From: Sulfitobacter sp. 20_GPM-1509m
GTDB taxonomy: Bacteria; Pseudomonadota; Alphaproteobacteria; Rhodobacterales; Rhodobacteraceae
Direction of reading: 5' to 3'
NCBI RefSeq assembly: GCF_000620505.1
Contig: NZ_JIBC01000010.1
Location: 102,167 to 166,166, forward strand
Length of the DNA stretch: 64,000 nucleotides
Below the pieces are notes generated by a model. The model had not been told where the DNA came from. It did not search any database and was given only the letters and a program-made list of their open reading frames with translations. The stretch's first letter is position 1. Each line of letters starts with the position of its first letter. The translations under genes and the position numbers were made by a program. Shown here piece after piece: positions 63,108-64,000 of the stretch.

Positions 63108-63479
63108 TGCCGACCTTATCACGCCCCGCAAGGGCGACCGGCTCAACTGGCAGGCGCTGTGCAGGTCACGCCACAGCCGCAAGACAGCGCGTGAGGTGTT
63201 CCATGGTCGGGGTGACGAAACGCTGATGAAGCGAGTGCTTTTTCTCTTCGGTTTGAACGAGGTGGCTTTACAAGGGTTAACCCTTTCGAGGCTGCGCCAC
63301 TCGAAAGTCCCGTCGCAGTGTGCTGCCAAAACAACCGGCCTTTTGAAAAGGAGACATCGGTCTAAAATTCGCTCGTGCTTTCTTGCGTTTCAGTCTGACC
63401 AAGCTCTAAACTTAAAAAAGGTTAATCTACGACTCCGTCATTGCGAACGGACGTACCAGGCAAAAGAGAGAAGGCATCC
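63108..63479. other. 372-bp intergenic region with three clustered inverted repeats
   Basis: No credible gene. It holds AAGGGTTAACCCTT (63272-63285), a hairpin CTTTCGAG / CTCGAAAG with a 9-base loop (63283-63307) and CCTTTTGAAAAGG (63339-63351). Downstream a weak promoter-like pair TTGCGT (63383) and TAAACT (63407), 18 bases apart, precedes the Hint-protein gene. No intrinsic terminator for the RTX gene is recognisable. Confidence 0.6.
63383..63412 (+). promoter_or_regulatory. candidate promoter of the Hint-protein gene
   Basis: TTGCGT and TAAACT separated by 18 bases, 68 bp upstream of the ATG at 63480, in an AT-richer stretch. Fit to consensus is modest. Confidence 0.28.
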
Positions 63480-64000
63480 ATGGCAGATTTCAGCACAACG
63501 CACTATCTGGTCTATTATTCCGGTAGTAGTCCGACAGACGCTCCTGGTGTGGTGAGCAATAATCCCTTTGACACTGTAGTTGTTGATAACAACAACGATG
63601 GCGATATTGATAGTACGGATTACTTTTTTGCCAGCAATATTAGTTATGCTGGCGCGACTGTCACCATAAACGGATCTGATTACGCTATTTTTTCTGACGG
63701 TGGCGGCGGCCACTATATCCCCTACGATATCGCCTATGACGACCTGGGCGCCTTTACCGACCCGTCCACATGGACATTCAAATTAGTCCCCGAAAACGCC
63801 GAAGTCGCGAACTGTTTCCTGACCGGCACGCGCATCGCCACGCCCTCGGGCGAAACGGCGGTCGAGGATTTGCGGATCGGGGACGTGGTCACCACCGCCG
63901 ACGGGCGCACCGTCGAGGTGAAATGGATGGCCCGCCAGACCTATCGCCAGTTCCGCAACATGGCGCTGCCGGAAAAACACGCGCCGGTGTGCATTTCTGC
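63480..64000 (+). CDS. Hint-domain protein, truncated at the window edge
   Basis: The first 173 codons of a longer gene. The N-terminal ~105 residues (MADFSTTHYLVYYSGSS, DNNNDGDIDSTDYFF) are acidic and Asn/Asp-rich, with a possible calcium-binding DNNNDGDID loop. Then a Hint (hedgehog/intein) domain begins at NCFLTGTRIATPSGETAVED, with nucleophile-position Cys, followed by LRIGDVVTTADGRTVEVKW. Roseobacter proteins of this type are usually exported by type I systems. Codon use changes sharply: AT-ending codons dominate until about 63800 and GC-rich codons thereafter. AGAGAGAAGG precedes the start. Confidence 0.85.
   Translation, partial: MADFSTTHYLVYYSGSSPTDAPGVVSNNPFDTVVVDNNNDGDIDSTDYFFASNISYAGATVTINGSDYAIFSDGGGGHYIPYDIAYDDLGAFTDPSTWTFKLVPENAEVANCFLTGTRIATPSGETAVEDLRIGDVVTTADGRTVEVKWMARQTYRQFRNMALPEKHAPVCIS

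Noticed and set aside
63108..63479. Possible tRNA or known structured RNA in the inverted-repeat cluster
   Set aside because: No cloverleaf with a T-arm GTTCRA motif or acceptor stem can be drawn; only separate short hairpins are present.

Overview
The window is a GC-rich, densely packed stretch of alphaproteobacterial chromosome, most likely from a marine Rhodobacteraceae (roseobacter-group) bacterium. The basis is gene order: dusB(nifR3)-ntrB-ntrC-ntrY-ntrX-trkA-trkH-hfq-hflX is the arrangement known from Rhodobacter and its relatives. Supporting signs are many 4-nt stop/start overlaps, AqpS-type arsenic genes, a DmdB-like acyl-CoA ligase, and RTX and Hint secreted proteins. No rRNA, tRNA, insertion sequence, prophage, integrase or CRISPR array was seen.

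Layout. 1-3.0 kb: a partial minus-strand gene, a RatA/COQ10-like START protein, an MmgE/PrpD protein and an ammonium transporter. 3.2-5.3 kb: minus-strand operon ispD-ispF-pgpA-cinA (isoprenoid, phospholipid and nucleotide housekeeping). 5.5-12.7 kb: dusB and the two nitrogen two-component systems NtrBC and NtrYX; both response regulators lack the GAFTGA loop. 12.7-17.9 kb: lipoprotein, Trk potassium uptake, hfq and hflX. 18-25.8 kb: RluE-like pseudouridine synthase, membrane-anchored penicillin/AHL acylase homologue, a beta-hydroxyacid dehydrogenase, a soluble PAS/degenerate-MCP protein, a SYLF lipoprotein, hemB and a small membrane protein. 25.9-36.2 kb: mfd, a Bcr/CflA exporter, a LicD-like/cytidylyltransferase pair, a FrnE-type DsbA, an acyl-CoA ligase divergent from an XRE-cupin regulator, and an arsC-aqpS pair. 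36.2-43.7 kb: an orphan peptide-binding protein, a candidate small RNA, 3-hydroxybutyrate dehydrogenase, patatin, a DUF502 protein, pseudouridine catabolism (psuK-psuG) and a DUF4198 protein. 43.7-54.0 kb: HupE/UreJ protein, ThiE-like protein, TrmJ, heme A synthase, an M32 carboxypeptidase, a small AT-rich secreted-protein locus, gyrA, Usg and YbjN. 54.1-58.9 kb: radical SAM protein, then zwf-pgl-pgi. 59-64 kb: hotdog thioesterase, DmdB-like acyl-CoA ligase, an RTX calcium-binding protein and a truncated Hint protein.

Points outside routine annotation. (1) A dispersed element, core CATCTTGCC followed closely by AAAC(T)CC or a variant and then a GC hairpin, lies a few bases after the stop codons of at least four genes, always in the orientation of the gene. 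(2) An orphan promoter plus strong intrinsic terminator at 38110-38221 predicts a small RNA of about 77 nt. (3) A cluster of inverted repeats and an abrupt codon-use change mark the Hint-protein locus at the right edge. (4) Several uncharacterised pairs (LicD/cytidylyltransferase, DUF4198/HupE, ligase/XRE-cupin) and a stand-alone radical SAM enzyme merit follow-up. Nothing here amounts to an obvious new defence or mobile system; most of the window is conserved core genome.
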